A program made the translations under genes and the position numbers. A DNA stretch of 64,000 nt from Luteibacter mycovicinus (lineage in GTDB: Bacteria > Pseudomonadota > Gammaproteobacteria > Xanthomonadales > Rhodanobacteraceae), in assembly GCF_000745235.1 (NCBI RefSeq), contig NZ_JQNL01000001.1, positions 2,496,001 to 2,560,000 of the forward strand, read 5' to 3'. Within the stretch, counting starts at the first letter, position 1. Each line of letters opens with the position of its first letter. This document shows, piece after piece, positions 51,674-61,294 of this stretch. The notes under the pieces were generated by a model, which saw nothing but the letters and a program-made list of their open reading frames with translations, had not been told where the DNA came from and made no database searches.

Positions 51674-52885
51674 ATGAGCCTTCGCCAGCGTCGCATCCTC
51701 ATTGGCGTTACCGGTGGTATCGCCGCCTACAAGATCTGCGAACTCGTCCGCCGCCTGCGCGACCTCGAGGCCGAGGTGCGCGTGGTAATGACCGAAGGCG
51801 CCACGCATTTCGTCACACCGACCACCTTCCAGGCGCTTTCGGGGCAGCCGGTGCGTGTCAGCCTGTGGGACGAGCAGGGCGAGGCCGCGATGGGCCACAT
51901 CGAACTGGCCCGCTGGGCGGAACGCGTCCTGATCGCCCCGGCGAGTGCCGACACCCTCGCGCGGCTCGCGCACGGCCATGCCGACGACCTGCTGACCACC
52001 GTGGTGCTCGCCACCGCCGCGCCTGTTTACGTCGCTCCGGCGATGAACCAGCAGATGTGGGCCAACCTCGCCGTACAGGCGAATGTCGGCACGCTGCGGG
52101 TCAGAGGTGTCGGCGTCCTCGGCCCCGCCGACGGCGATCAGGCCTGCGGCGACATCGGCTCGGGCCGCATGCTCGAGCCGCATGAACTCCGCGACATCCT
52201 CGTCGCCTCGTTCGGCGATCAGTCGCTGCGCGGCCGTCGTGTCGTGGTCAGCGCCGGCCCTACGTACGAGGACATCGATCCCGTACGCTTTATCGGCAAC
52301 CGCAGCTCGGGCCGCATGGGCTTCGCGGTGGCCGCCGCCGCACGTGATGCCGGCGCGGACGTCACCCTCGTTGCCGGCCCGGTATCGCTGCCGACACCCC
52401 ACGGCGTACGACGCGTGGATGTGCGCAGCGCCCGTCAGATGCACGACGCCGTGCTGGCGGCATCCGACGGCGCGGATATCTACATCGGCGCCGCCGCAGT
52501 CGGCGACTACCGTCCCGCCGATGTCGCCGGTCACAAACTAAAGAAGGCCGACGGCGCGCCGTTACGCCTCGAACTGGCCGAGAACCCCGACATCATCGGG
52601 GCGCTCGCCGCGCGACCGGTGCATCCGTACCTCGTCGGCTTCGCCGCCGAAACGCGGGAGGTGTCCGGTTACGCCCAGGACAAGCTGCGTCGCAAGGGCC
52701 TGGACATGATCGCCGCCAACGAAGTGGGGGCGGGCAAGGGCTTCGAGGTGGCGGATAACGCACTGCATCTCTACTGGCCCGATGGCGACATCGCGCTACC
52801 CGAGATGCCGAAGACCGAACTGGCGCGCCAGCTGATCCAGCATGTCGCCCATCATTTCCTGGCTGCACACGGACACACCTCTTGA
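51674..52885 (+). CDS. coaBC: Bifunctional phosphopantothenoylcysteine decarboxylase/synthetase
   Basis: This 403-residue coenzyme A enzyme has the FMN decarboxylase domain (1-190) with His75 (MGHIELARW), Asn125 (PAMNQQM) and Cys158 ([11 protein letters not shown]), the same numbers as in E. coli. The CTP-dependent synthetase domain follows ([29 protein letters not shown]). ATG 51674 ([14 protein letters not shown]) matches the family start; ATG 51623 is a longer option. It overlaps dut by four bases. Confidence 0.95.
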   Translation: MSLRQRRILIGVTGGIAAYKICELVRRLRDLEAEVRVVMTEGATHFVTPTTFQALSGQPVRVSLWDEQGEAAMGHIELARWAERVLIAPASADTLARLAHGHADDLLTTVVLATAAPVYVAPAMNQQMWANLAVQANVGTLRVRGVGVLGPADGDQACGDIGSGRMLEPHELRDILVASFGDQSLRGRRVVVSAGPTYEDIDPVRFIGNRSSGRMGFAVAAAARDAGADVTLVAGPVSLPTPHGVRRVDVRSARQMHDAVLAASDGADIYIGAAAVGDYRPADVAGHKLKKADGAPLRLELAENPDIIGALAARPVHPYLVGFAAETREVSGYAQDKLRRKGLDMIAANEVGAGKGFEVADNALHLYWPDGDIALPEMPKTELARQLIQHVAHHFLAAHGHTS

Positions 52886-53337
52886 TCGACATCGAACTGA
52901 AGATCCTCGACCCGCGGCTCGGCGACACCATTCCCTTGCCTGAGCCGGCCACCGGCGGCAGTGCCGGCATGGATCTGCGGGCGGCGGTGGATGCCCCCGT
53001 GACGCTGGCCCCCGGTGAGAGCCTCCTGGTACCGACGGGTCTGGCCATTCACATCGGCGACCCGGCCTGGTGTGCTCTGATCGTGCCGCGCTCGGGCCTG
53101 GGGCATAAACAGGGTCTGGTCATGGGCAACCTGGTGGGCGTCATCGATGCCGACTACCAGGGGCCGCTGATGATTTCGTGCTGGAATCGTGGAAACGCAC
53201 ATGTGACCATCGCGCCGGGTGACCGGGTTGCGCAATTATTGCTGGTTCCGGTGGGACGGGCGCGGTTGCGCGTAGTGGAAGGATTCGCACCTTCGCAGCG
53301 GGGCGAAGGCGGGTTCGGTTCGACCGGTATTGGCTGA
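52882..53337 (+). CDS. dut: dUTP diphosphatase
   Basis: This 151-residue trimeric dUTPase has the five motifs: [38 protein letters not shown] and the C-terminal [10 protein letters not shown]. It removes dUTP and supplies dUMP. The start is TTG 52882, overlapping the coaBC stop as TTGA; no ATG is better placed. The coaBC-dut order is conserved in gammaproteobacteria. Confidence 0.96.
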   Translation: MIDIELKILDPRLGDTIPLPEPATGGSAGMDLRAAVDAPVTLAPGESLLVPTGLAIHIGDPAWCALIVPRSGLGHKQGLVMGNLVGVIDADYQGPLMISCWNRGNAHVTIAPGDRVAQLLLVPVGRARLRVVEGFAPSQRGEGGFGSTGIG

Positions 53338-53362
53338 TTCGCCGAGGGATACAAGGGGCACC

Positions 53363-55702
53363 ATGGCTGGGAAAGAGGGTGGGGAAGGGCGGGGGTCCCG
53401 GACCGATCTGCGACGTTTGCTGCCGCTGGCCGGCGCGACGCTGCTTATCGTGGCGGGTGCGTTCTGTGCGTGGCAGGCCTGGCTGATCGCGGACGAAAGC
53501 GCCGCGGCCGAGCGCACGCGTGCGGCGCAGCGGCAGACCGTGAGCGAGCTTGCCAGCCTTTACGGCGCGAAACGTCAGCAGTTCCTGCGCGCGGCCGCCG
53601 ACCCATCCGTGGAAGCGGTGATCGACGATCACGCCGCGGCGGCCGCGCGGTTACATGCCCTGTTGCCGGCGGCGAAGGTCGTCGAGGTGTACAGCGCCGG
53701 GCTGGACGAAGTGGTCCGGGCCAACTTCCGCGAATTCGGCTATGCCAAGGCGGCGCAGCTGATGGCGGCCCTCGGCTCGTCCGAGCCGCCGGTCGCGGCG
53801 ACGACCCTGCATGGCAGCGAGCGCAATCTCTCGGTCGCTGAACCGATTTCGGTCGGCGGTACGGTGCGCGCCTGGGCATGGCTCGAATATCCGTTCGACG
53901 ACCTGGCGGCGCGGTTCGAGGCTTCCTCGCCGGGCGGCGGTCGTCTGGCCCTGAGGCAAGGCGAAGGAGACACCGGCACGACGCTGCTTGCGAAAGGCGC
54001 GCGATCCGTCGGGCTGGAGGGGCAGGAAACCGTCATCGCCGGCACCTCCTTGTACGTAAGGGCGGCGATGCCTGAAGCCTTCATCGTCATTCCGCATTCC
54101 GAACTCCTGGCCGTGTTGCTCACCGTGATCGGGCTGGGCGGCGGTGGCTTCCTGCTCTGGTCCAGCCGTCGTCAACCGACGGTCGTCGAAGCCGAGCCCG
54201 AGCCCGAGATCCTCGTCGCCGAGGTGCCGCGGAAACCGCGCCTCCCGCCGACGCCATCGGCGGGCGGCGACATGGTCCGCGAGACGGTGCGTGCGCCGGC
54301 CGCCGCTTCGGCGGCGATCGATCCGTCGATCTTCCGCGCCTACGACATCCGCGGCGTGGTCGGCACGTCGCTCACAGCCGACGTGGCACGCCGTATCGGT
54401 CAGGCCATCGGCGGTCTGATGACCGAACGCGGTCTGCACGAGATCGTGGTCGGCCGGGACGGCCGTCTGTCGGGTGAAGCGCTGACCGCGGGATTGTCGG
54501 ACGGCCTGCGTGCCGCCGGCATCGACGTGATCGATATCGGCCTGGTTCCCACGCCGTTGGTGTATTTCGCCGCCTACCATCTGGGTACCGGCTGCGGTGT
54601 GGCCGTCACTGGCAGTCATAACGCGGCGGACCACAACGGTTTCAAGATCGTGGTCGGCGCCGAGACGCTGGCCGATGCCGCCATCACCGATCTGTACCGC
54701 CGGATCGTAGACGGCCGGCTGCGGGAAGACGGCGTCGGCACCTGGCGTGAGCAGTCGATCATCGAGCCGTATGTGGCCCGCATCGTCGGTGACGTCTCCG
54801 CGGAGCGCCGCCTGAAAGTGGTGGTCGATGCGGGCAATGGCGCAGCCGGTGTCGTCGCGCCCCGTGTCCTCGAGGACATCGGCTGCGAAGTCATTCCGCT
54901 GTACTGCGAGGTCGACGGTCGTTTCCCGAACCATCACCCCGATCCGTCCGACCCGCGTAACCTGGGCGACCTGATCGCGGCGGTGCATACCATCGGTGCC
55001 GATCTGGGCATCGCGTTCGACGGCGATGGCGACCGGCTCGGCGTGGTCACGGCCAGCGGGGAGATCATCTTCGCCGACCGGCTGCTGATGCTGTTCGCTC
55101 AGGACGTGCTGTCCCGCAATCCGGGTGCGACCGTCATCTACGACGTCAAGTGCACGGGCCATCTTCGCAAGGTCATCCAGGATGCCGCCGGCGTGCCGCT
55201 GATGTGGCGTACCGGACATTCGCTGATCAAGAGCAAGATGCGCGACACCGGGGCCGCGCTGGCCGGTGAGATGAGCGGCCACTTCTTCTTCGCGGACAAC
55301 AATCGCTGGTATGGCTTCGACGACGGCATCTATGCCGCCGCCCGCCTGCTCGAGATCGTTGCCGGCGATCTCGAGGAACGCAGCGTGGCGGAACTGTTCG
55401 ATGCGCTGCCCAGGAGCGTGTCCACCCCGGAGCTGAAAATGCCGGTCGCGGAGGAAGGCGCGGCGTTCCGGTTCATGGAAAGCTTCAGCGCCGCATCCAG
55501 CTTCGAAGATGCCCGGGTCACGACGATCGACGGTATCCGTGTCGACTGGCCGGACGGATGGGGGCTGGTGCGTGCATCCAATACGTCGCCGGCCCTGATC
55601 TTCCGTTTCGATGCCGACAACGCGAAGTCGCTCGAGCGTATCAAGCAGGCCTTCCGCCAGCGTCTGCTGGCGGTCGACCGGAACCTGCCCCTGCCGTTCT
55701 GA
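53363..55702 (+). CDS. algC: Membrane-tethered phosphomannomutase/phosphoglucomutase (AlgC-like)
   Basis: This 779-residue protein joins an N-terminal module of about 310 residues to an alpha-D-phosphohexomutase. The module has a TM helix (21-43), an extracytoplasmic domain (45-245) and a second TM helix (247-266), then a Pro-rich linker. The mutase has phosphoserine Ser418 in VTGSHN, metal loop DGDGDR (553-558), sugar loop GEMSGH (635-640) and phosphate loop RASNTSPA near 737. It supplies mannose-1-P and glucose-1-P for LPS or exopolysaccharide. AAGGGG precedes ATG 53363. Confidence 0.93.
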   Translation: MAGKEGGEGRGSRTDLRRLLPLAGATLLIVAGAFCAWQAWLIADESAAAERTRAAQRQTVSELASLYGAKRQQFLRAAADPSVEAVIDDHAAAAARLHALLPAAKVVEVYSAGLDEVVRANFREFGYAKAAQLMAALGSSEPPVAATTLHGSERNLSVAEPISVGGTVRAWAWLEYPFDDLAARFEASSPGGGRLALRQGEGDTGTTLLAKGARSVGLEGQETVIAGTSLYVRAAMPEAFIVIPHSELLAVLLTVIGLGGGGFLLWSSRRQPTVVEAEPEPEILVAEVPRKPRLPPTPSAGGDMVRETVRAPAAASAAIDPSIFRAYDIRGVVGTSLTADVARRIGQAIGGLMTERGLHEIVVGRDGRLSGEALTAGLSDGLRAAGIDVIDIGLVPTPLVYFAAYHLGTGCGVAVTGSHNAADHNGFKIVVGAETLADAAITDLYRRIVDGRLREDGVGTWREQSIIEPYVARIVGDVSAERRLKVVVDAGNGAAGVVAPRVLEDIGCEVIPLYCEVDGRFPNHHPDPSDPRNLGDLIAAVHTIGADLGIAFDGDGDRLGVVTASGEIIFADRLLMLFAQDVLSRNPGATVIYDVKCTGHLRKVIQDAAGVPLMWRTGHSLIKSKMRDTGAALAGEMSGHFFFADNNRWYGFDDGIYAAARLLEIVAGDLEERSVAELFDALPRSVSTPELKMPVAEEGAAFRFMESFSAASSFEDARVTTIDGIRVDWPDGWGLVRASNTSPALIFRFDADNAKSLERIKQAFRQRLLAVDRNLPLPF

Positions 55703-55719
55703 GCGCCGGGCCGTCGGCC

Positions 55720-56370
55720 TCAGCGGCCGGCGGCGGCCTTCAGTTCGCGGTAGTGCTTCAGCTGTGCGTCCATGTTCACCTGGGCCGCATCCTTCGCGGT
55801 CATCTGGCGCTGCAACGTGGCGCGCAGGGCGGCCACCGTGTTGCGCTGATCGGTGATGCGGGAACTGAGATACGGCGGCACGGGCTGCTTGCCGCGTTCG
55901 AGGTCGCCCGCGCGGTTGAGCAGGTCGGCCAGTGCCTTCTCCTGTCCCTGCAGATTCAACCGCGTGGTGTGCGCCGCCTGTTCGACGTTGTCCAGTTCCG
56001 CTTGCTTCGCCGTGGCGAAGGCGGCTTCATTGGGATACGCGTTGAGCAGCTGCGCGTCGTCGCGCTTTTGCTGATCGGCGGCTGCCTGGGCGGCTGCCTG
56101 CTGATCGGCCAGCTTCTTTGCGGCGGCGCGTTCGTCCGTGGTCAGCTGACGGTCGACGTGTTTGATCACGACGCCCTGCGAGTTGACGACGTCGTAGCCG
56201 GCTTTCATCGCATCGGACGTCAGGCTGTCGCTGAAAAACGACTGGCCGCTCGCATCCTTCCACTTGTAACGGAACGCGCTGTTGTTTCTCGTATTGTCCT
56301 GACCCGCGGCGAACGCGGTCGTGCCAACGCACAGTGCCGCTCCCGCGAGGATGTAACGAACTGCCTGCAT
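55720..56370 (-). CDS. Exported DUF4124-domain protein
   Basis: This 216-residue protein has a signal peptide (1-22, TTAFA), then a DUF4124 domain (FRYKWKDASGQSFFSDSLTS), and a long Ala/Gln-rich coiled-coil tail (80-216). It is probably periplasmic. Function unknown. It converges on the algC gene. Confidence 0.88.
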   Translation of the reverse strand: MQAVRYILAGAALCVGTTAFAAGQDNTRNNSAFRYKWKDASGQSFFSDSLTSDAMKAGYDVVNSQGVVIKHVDRQLTTDERAAAKKLADQQAAAQAAADQQKRDDAQLLNAYPNEAAFATAKQAELDNVEQAAHTTRLNLQGQEKALADLLNRAGDLERGKQPVPPYLSSRITDQRNTVAALRATLQRQMTAKDAAQVNMDAQLKHYRELKAAAGR

Positions 56371-56471
56371 GATGTCCCCCTCCTGTTGGCTGAGTATAGC
56401 CAGCGCGCGGGGAGAGACCAGCTTGCCGGATGCAAGCGGCCTTTTACGCGTGACGCAGTCGCCGTTTTCGG

Positions 56472-57119
56472 TCAGGCGCTGACACCGTATCGTTCGCGAT
56501 AAGCCAGCAGGCGACCGTGTTCGCTGGCCAGTTCAGGGCGCTCCCCCGCGTAGGTGAGCACATCGGCGAGGGTCGCGATGGCGATGACCGGGATACCGAA
56601 CTGTGCCGCCACTTCCTGTGCCGCCGACAGCTCGCCCTGACCGCGTTCCTGGCGGTCGAGTGCGATAAGCACGCCGGCGGGCTCGGCGCCCTGCGACCTG
56701 ATCAGTTCGAGCGATTCGCGCACGGCGGTGCCGGCGGTCATCACGTCATCCACGATCAGTACGCGGCCCTTGAGCGGTGCGCCGACGAGCGTGCCGCCTT
56801 CGCCGTGCTCCTTGGCCTCCTTGCGGTTGTAGGCCCAGGGCACGTCCCGGTCCTGGGTGTCGGCCAGAGCGATCGCGGTCGCGGCGGCCAGGGCGATCCC
56901 CTTGTAAGCCGGGCCGAACAGCATGTCGAAAGGGACGCCGGAGCGCGTCGCGGCGGCGGCGTACGAACGGCCGAGCCGGGCGAGGGCGGCACCGGAGTCG
57001 ATCCGGCCCATGTTGAAAAAGTACGGGCTGCTGCGACCCGACTTCAACGTGAACTCGCCGAAGCGCAGCACATCACGGGCAAGGGTCAGTTCAATGAATT
57101 CGCGCTGGTAGTCGTGCAC
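56472..57119 (-). CDS. pyrE: Orotate phosphoribosyltransferase
   Basis: The 215-residue enzyme matches Pyr[21 protein letters not shown] at the start, [20 protein letters not shown], the phosphoribosyl-pyrophosphate loop [13 protein letters not shown]. It makes OMP in pyrimidine synthesis. GTG 57119 was chosen to match the family; an extension of 14 codons overlaps the preceding gene. Its start is 12 bp from the acetyltransferase stop, so both are in one operon. Confidence 0.94.
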   Translation of the reverse strand: MHDYQREFIELTLARDVLRFGEFTLKSGRSSPYFFNMGRIDSGAALARLGRSYAAAATRSGVPFDMLFGPAYKGIALAAATAIALADTQDRDVPWAYNRKEAKEHGEGGTLVGAPLKGRVLIVDDVMTAGTAVRESLELIRSQGAEPAGVLIALDRQERGQGELSAAQEVAAQFGIPVIAIATLADVLTYAGERPELASEHGRLLAYRERYGVSA

Positions 57120-57130
57120 GTCGGTCTCTC

Positions 57131-57631
57131 TCAGGGGTTCCAGGGATGCAACAGGCGCCACATCACGTACTGCGGGCCGATCGGGCCGCCATGGTACAGC
57201 TCGTCGTGTTCGAGGTACCCGGCGCTGCGGTAGACGTGGACCGCCGCTTCGTTGCGTACGTTCACCATCAGCAGGATGCGCTCCTTGTCCGGGTGCCGGC
57301 CTTCGACATAGGCCTGGATGCCATCCAGGGCGCGACGGCCCAGGCCTTTCCCCTGCCAGCGGGCATCGATCATGAAGCTGCGCAGCGCGACCGCGCCGTC
57401 CACCAGGGGATGGTCGCCCAGGGCCACCGCGCGACGGTCGATGCGCACGTAACCGACGACATCATCCTCGACCAGCAGGGCCAGGGCCTCGCTGCCCGGG
57501 CAGACGGCGGCATCGGCCATCGAATCGACCGCGCGTCCGACAAAGGGCAACTGGGCCGGGTGCACCGCGACGTCGAGGACGGCGTGGCGGAGTTCGGCGG
57601 TGACGGGCGTGACGCGGACGGGCTGGCTCAT
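57131..57631 (-). CDS. GNAT N-acetyltransferase, spermidine-acetyltransferase-like
   Basis: This 166-residue protein has [20 protein letters not shown] as the acetyl-CoA loop and [20 protein letters not shown]. The N-terminal part with [12 protein letters not shown] recalls SpeG/PaiA-type acetyltransferases. The substrate may be a polyamine, but that is inference. First gene of an operon with pyrE; divergent from xthA. Confidence 0.9.
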   Translation of the reverse strand: MSQPVRVTPVTAELRHAVLDVAVHPAQLPFVGRAVDSMADAAVCPGSEALALLVEDDVVGYVRIDRRAVALGDHPLVDGAVALRSFMIDARWQGKGLGRRALDGIQAYVEGRHPDKERILLMVNVRNEAAVHVYRSAGYLEHDELYHGGPIGPQYVMWRLLHPWNP

Positions 57632-57689
57632 GCGCTCATTGTAGGCGCAGGTATGATGGCGGGATCGTCGAATACCCGATCAAGGTCCC

Positions 57690-58460
57690 ATGCGCATCAT
57701 TTCTCTGAACGCCAACGGTATCCGCTCCGCCGCCACGAAGGGTGTCTTCGACTGGCTTCGCGCACAGGATGCGGACATCGTCTGCCTGCAGGAAACCAAG
57801 GCCCAGGAGTCGCAGCTCACCGATCCGATGTTCCGTCCGGACGGCCATCACTGCTTCTATCACGACGCGCGCAGCAAGAAGGGCTACAGCGGCGTGGCGA
57901 TCTATTCGAAGCGCGAGCCGGACGAAGTACGCGTGTCGCTGGGTCGCGAGGACTTCGATTGCGAAGGGCGTTATATCGAGGCGCGCTACGGCAACCTCAG
58001 CGTGGTCTCGTTCTACATCCCGTCGGGCTCATCCGGTGACGAGCGTCAGCAGTACAAGTTCCGGATCATGGAATGGCTGACCCCGATTTTTCGTGAGTGG
58101 GCGGCCAGCGGACGCGAGTACGTGCTCTGTGGCGACTGGAACATCGTCCACACGAAAAACGACATCAAGAACTGGACGTCGAACCAGAAGAACTCGGGCT
58201 GTCTGCCTGAAGAACGTGCGTGGCTCGACCTGCTCTTCAAGGAGATCGGCTGGGTGGACAGCTTCCGCGCGCTGAAGCCCGACGCCGTCGAGTACACCTG
58301 GTGGTCCAACCGCGGTCAGGCCCGCGCCAACAACGTGGGTTGGCGTATCGACTACCAGATCGTGACGCCGGGTCTGCGCGACCGCCTGCGCGACTGCTCG
58401 ATCTACCGTGACGAGCGTTTCTCGGACCACGCCCCCTTCATCGTGGATTACGCCGAGTGA
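57690..58460 (+). CDS. xthA: Exodeoxyribonuclease III
   Basis: This 256-residue AP endonuclease/3'-exonuclease has Glu35 in CLQETKAQ, Asp149/Asn151 in CGDWNIVH and His247 in SDHAPFIVDY, so the metal site and catalytic dyad are complete. The tail DYQIVTPGLRDRLRDC resembles Crc, but Crc has lost the active-site residues that are present here. It works in base excision repair. The next gene starts in its stop codon. Confidence 0.95.
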   Translation: MRIISLNANGIRSAATKGVFDWLRAQDADIVCLQETKAQESQLTDPMFRPDGHHCFYHDARSKKGYSGVAIYSKREPDEVRVSLGREDFDCEGRYIEARYGNLSVVSFYIPSGSSGDERQQYKFRIMEWLTPIFREWAASGREYVLCGDWNIVHTKNDIKNWTSNQKNSGCLPEERAWLDLLFKEIGWVDSFRALKPDAVEYTWWSNRGQARANNVGWRIDYQIVTPGLRDRLRDCSIYRDERFSDHAPFIVDYAE

Positions 58461-59761
58461 GCCAGGCGCCAGGCGCGTCCCGCTACAAGGGCCTGCGTGG
58501 CGTCAGCGCCGCGTTCGCCCAGCCGGGCGCGGTCATCATGCTGTTCTTCGGCCTGGCGTCCGGCCTGCCATTCCTGCTGGTCGGCAATACGCTGTCCGCG
58601 TGGCTGAAGGAGTCGGGCGTCGACTACGGCGCCATCGGCGTCGCCAGTTACGTCACGTTTGCCTACAACTTCAAGTTTCTCTGGGCGCCCCTGGTCGACA
58701 AGTGGCGCCTGCCTTTATTCGGACGACTGGGACTGCGTCGCGGCTGGTTGCTGTTCGCCCTGATCCTGCTCGGCATCGGCCTGCTCGGCATGGCCAGCTT
58801 CCCGCCGACCCTTTCGCTGGCGCGCTTCATGGGCGTGACGCTGGTGGCCGCCTTCGCCGGCGCGACCATCGACATCGTGGTGGATGCGTACCGCGTCGAG
58901 ATCGCTCCGCCGGAAGCACAGGGGGCCCTCGCGGCCACGTACACGCTCGGCTACCGCCTCGGCCTCATTGCGGGCGGGGCGGGCATCCTGATCGTGGCCG
59001 ATGCGCTCGGCTGGCAGCGCGGCTACGTCGCGATATGCGCGCTGCTCGTCATTCCCATCGTGGCGGTGCTGGTGGCGCGCGAGCCGGAGCACCGCGTGCG
59101 CGAGCGCGTGCCGCTGAGCGTCGCCATTCAGGAGGGCTTCGTCGGTCCGTTCCGCGATTTCCTGTCCCGTTACGGCCTCGGCCTGGCACTGGCGCTGCTG
59201 CTTTTCGTGGCCTTGTTCCGCCTACCGGATCAGATGCTCGGCGTCATGGCGTATCCGTTCTATCTGGATGCGGGCTTCAGCAAGACGCAGATCGCCGAGG
59301 TCTCCAAGGTGTATGGCGTCATCATCGGCATCGCCGGCGCCTTGCTGGGCGGCTGGGCCGTGACCCGCTTCGAGATGCGGCGCCTGCTCGCCGTCGCCGC
59401 TGTCGGTGTCGCGTTGTCGAACCTGCTGTATCTGCTGATGGCGATGAATCCGGGGCAGACGTGGGCTTTCGTGGCGACGCTGTCGGGGGACAACTTCGCG
59501 CAAGGTTTCGCGGGCCCCGTGCTGGTGGCCTTCATGTCGGGGCTGGTCAACCGTCAGTTCACCGCCACGCAGTACGCCTTGCTCAGTGCGCTGGCGAACC
59601 TGCCCGGCAAGCTGATGGGCGGTCTTTCCGGCTTTCTGGTCAAGGATTCCGGTTACGCGGCGCTCTTCATCGTAAGTACGGTTTCCATCGTGCCGACGCT
59701 CGTTCTGCTGGGTCTGCTGTGGCGTAAGATGCCGCGTCCCGAGGCCGTCAACACGGATTAG
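58457..59761 (+). CDS. AmpG-like MFS transporter (muropeptide permease family)
   Basis: This 434-residue inner-membrane protein has about 12 TM helices and the AmpG hallmarks FFGLASGLPFLLVGNTLSAWL, DYGAIGVASYVTFAYNFKFLWAPLVD and ATYTLGYRLGLIAGG. AmpG imports anhydromuropeptides for cell-wall recycling, feeding enzymes such as AnmK at 60170-61291. GTG 58457 overlaps the xthA stop as GTGA. Confidence 0.92.
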   Translation: MSQAPGASRYKGLRGVSAAFAQPGAVIMLFFGLASGLPFLLVGNTLSAWLKESGVDYGAIGVASYVTFAYNFKFLWAPLVDKWRLPLFGRLGLRRGWLLFALILLGIGLLGMASFPPTLSLARFMGVTLVAAFAGATIDIVVDAYRVEIAPPEAQGALAATYTLGYRLGLIAGGAGILIVADALGWQRGYVAICALLVIPIVAVLVAREPEHRVRERVPLSVAIQEGFVGPFRDFLSRYGLGLALALLLFVALFRLPDQMLGVMAYPFYLDAGFSKTQIAEVSKVYGVIIGIAGALLGGWAVTRFEMRRLLAVAAVGVALSNLLYLLMAMNPGQTWAFVATLSGDNFAQGFAGPVLVAFMSGLVNRQFTATQYALLSALANLPGKLMGGLSGFLVKDSGYAALFIVSTVSIVPTLVLLGLLWRKMPRPEAVNTD

Positions 59762-59841
59762 GCCGAACGGCCTGTCTTTGCAACGTGCCAAAACTGTGTA
59801 AGATTTCCGGCACAGGGGGCATGCGCGAGGAGGTAACGCAC

Positions 59842-60153
59842 GTGCCAGATATTGTTGTAAGACATATCGACGAGCAAATGGCTGAGCGGATCAAAGCGCT
59901 CGCCCGGGAACGCCGCTGGTCGATCAATGAAGTCATTCTCCACGCGTTGCGTTACGGGCTGGGTCTGAGTCCGGGCGACGTGTTCAGCGAGCTGTTGCTC
60001 GAACCCGGTGACATCGCCCACCTCACCGGTGCGTGGGATGCCGAAGAGCAGGCGGCGTTCCAGGAGGCACTCGCGGCGCTGGCGCAAGCCTCGCCGTCGT
60101 CGCTCGCCGACGCCGCGACCCGGCAGGCGTCACAGCCGTCCGAGACGTTCTAG
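59842..60153 (+). CDS. Ribbon-helix-helix (Arc/FitA-like) DNA-binding protein
   Basis: This 103-residue protein has PDIVVRHIDEQMAERIKALA as strand and first helix and ERRWSINEVILHALRYGLG as second helix, as in FitA-type antitoxins. The C-terminal half is acidic and Ala-rich without a recognised toxin-binding motif. GTG 59842 is preceded by a perfect GAGGAGGT seven bases upstream; an ATG at 59785 lacks that. No PIN-domain toxin gene is adjacent, so it is either an orphan antitoxin or a stand-alone repressor. Confidence 0.82.
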   Translation: MPDIVVRHIDEQMAERIKALARERRWSINEVILHALRYGLGLSPGDVFSELLLEPGDIAHLTGAWDAEEQAAFQEALAALAQASPSSLADAATRQASQPSETF

Positions 60154-60169
60154 CCGTCGCTCGATGGAT

Positions 60170-61291
60170 TCAGCTCAGCGGTGCCGCGTAGAGGGCACCC
60201 AGCAGCCGGGGGCCAGTCGCCCCTGTCACCGCCGCCAGGTTTCCCGGCTCGCCGCGCAGTCGGCGATAGGCAAGCCACGCGAACGCCATCGCCTCCATCA
60301 TGTCGGGATCGATCCCGAACTGCGTGCTCCACAATAGTGGGCGCCCTTCGAGGCGGGCGGCGATCGCGCCCATCAGCGCGACGTTATGCACGCCACCACC
60401 GCAGGCGATGACGTCGACGGCATCCGCCGCATGCCGCCCGATCGCTTCGGCGACACTCACCGCGCTCAGGGCGAGCAGTGTCGCCTGCACGTCTTCAGGA
60501 GGCAGTTCGCCCACGCGCGGATGCATGTCCAGCCACGCGAGGTGGAAATGTTCGCGACCGGTGCTCTTGGGCGGTGGGAGGGCGAAGTAGGCGTCGTCCA
60601 GCAACCCGGCAAGCAGGCGTTCGTCGATCTGGCCCGATGCCGCGAAGCGGCCGTCCCTGTCGAACGCTTCGCCGCGATGACGAAGACACCACGCGTCCAT
60701 CAATCCGTTCGCGGGACCGGTATCGAAGCCGGTGACGCCACCGTCCGCGCCCAGCCTTGTCACGTTGGCGATGCCGCCCAGATTGAGTACGACGCGCGAA
60801 CCGGCCGAGGGACGCAGTACCGTCGCGTGGAACGCCGGCACCAGCGGCGCGCCCTGGCCGCCGGCGGCCACGTCGGCGCGGCGGAAGTCGGCCACGGTAT
60901 CGATGCGCGTACGCTCCGCGATCACGGAGGCGTCGCCGATCTGCAGGGTGAACGGGTGGTCTCCGCTAGGGCGATGACGAATCGTCTGCCCATGCGAACC
61001 GATGGCGACGACCTCATCGGCGCGTACGCCCGCCATACCTAGGACGGCGTGCGTCGCCTCCGCGAAGGCCAGGCCTACGGCGACGTCGAGCCGCCCATAG
61101 CGGTCGAGGTCGAGCCGCTCCTCGTCCTGCGCCACGGCGAGGATCAGCCGGCGCAGGTCATCGTTCCAGGGATGCGTCAGTCCGGCGACAAGCGCCGGCG
61201 ACTCGTTCTCGAAGCGGACCAGCGCGGCGTCGATGCCGTCGGCGCTGGTCCCGGAAATGAGGCCGATGTAGAGGCCGTCAGCGTTGGCCAC
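60170..61291 (-). CDS. anmK: Anhydro-N-acetylmuramic acid kinase
   Basis: This 373-residue sugar kinase has IGLISGTSADGIDAALVRFE at the N-terminus, GSHGQTIRHRP, DTGPANGLMDAWC and CGGGVHNVALMGAI. It phosphorylates anhydroMurNAc to MurNAc-6-P in cell-wall recycling. GTG 61291 lies three bases from the M23 gene's stop, so the two wall genes are cotranscribed. Confidence 0.95.
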   Translation of the reverse strand: MANADGLYIGLISGTSADGIDAALVRFENESPALVAGLTHPWNDDLRRLILAVAQDEERLDLDRYGRLDVAVGLAFAEATHAVLGMAGVRADEVVAIGSHGQTIRHRPSGDHPFTLQIGDASVIAERTRIDTVADFRRADVAAGGQGAPLVPAFHATVLRPSAGSRVVLNLGGIANVTRLGADGGVTGFDTGPANGLMDAWCLRHRGEAFDRDGRFAASGQIDERLLAGLLDDAYFALPPPKSTGREHFHLAWLDMHPRVGELPPEDVQATLLALSAVSVAEAIGRHAADAVDVIACGGGVHNVALMGAIAARLEGRPLLWSTQFGIDPDMMEAMAFAWLAYRRLRGEPGNLAAVTGATGPRLLGALYAAPLS

Positions 61292-61294
61292 GAA

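Noticed and set aside
57690..58460. Crc catabolite-repression protein
   Set aside because: The C-terminal resemblance is real, but the Glu35, Asp149, Asn151 and His247 nuclease residues are all present, so an active exodeoxyribonuclease III is the better call.
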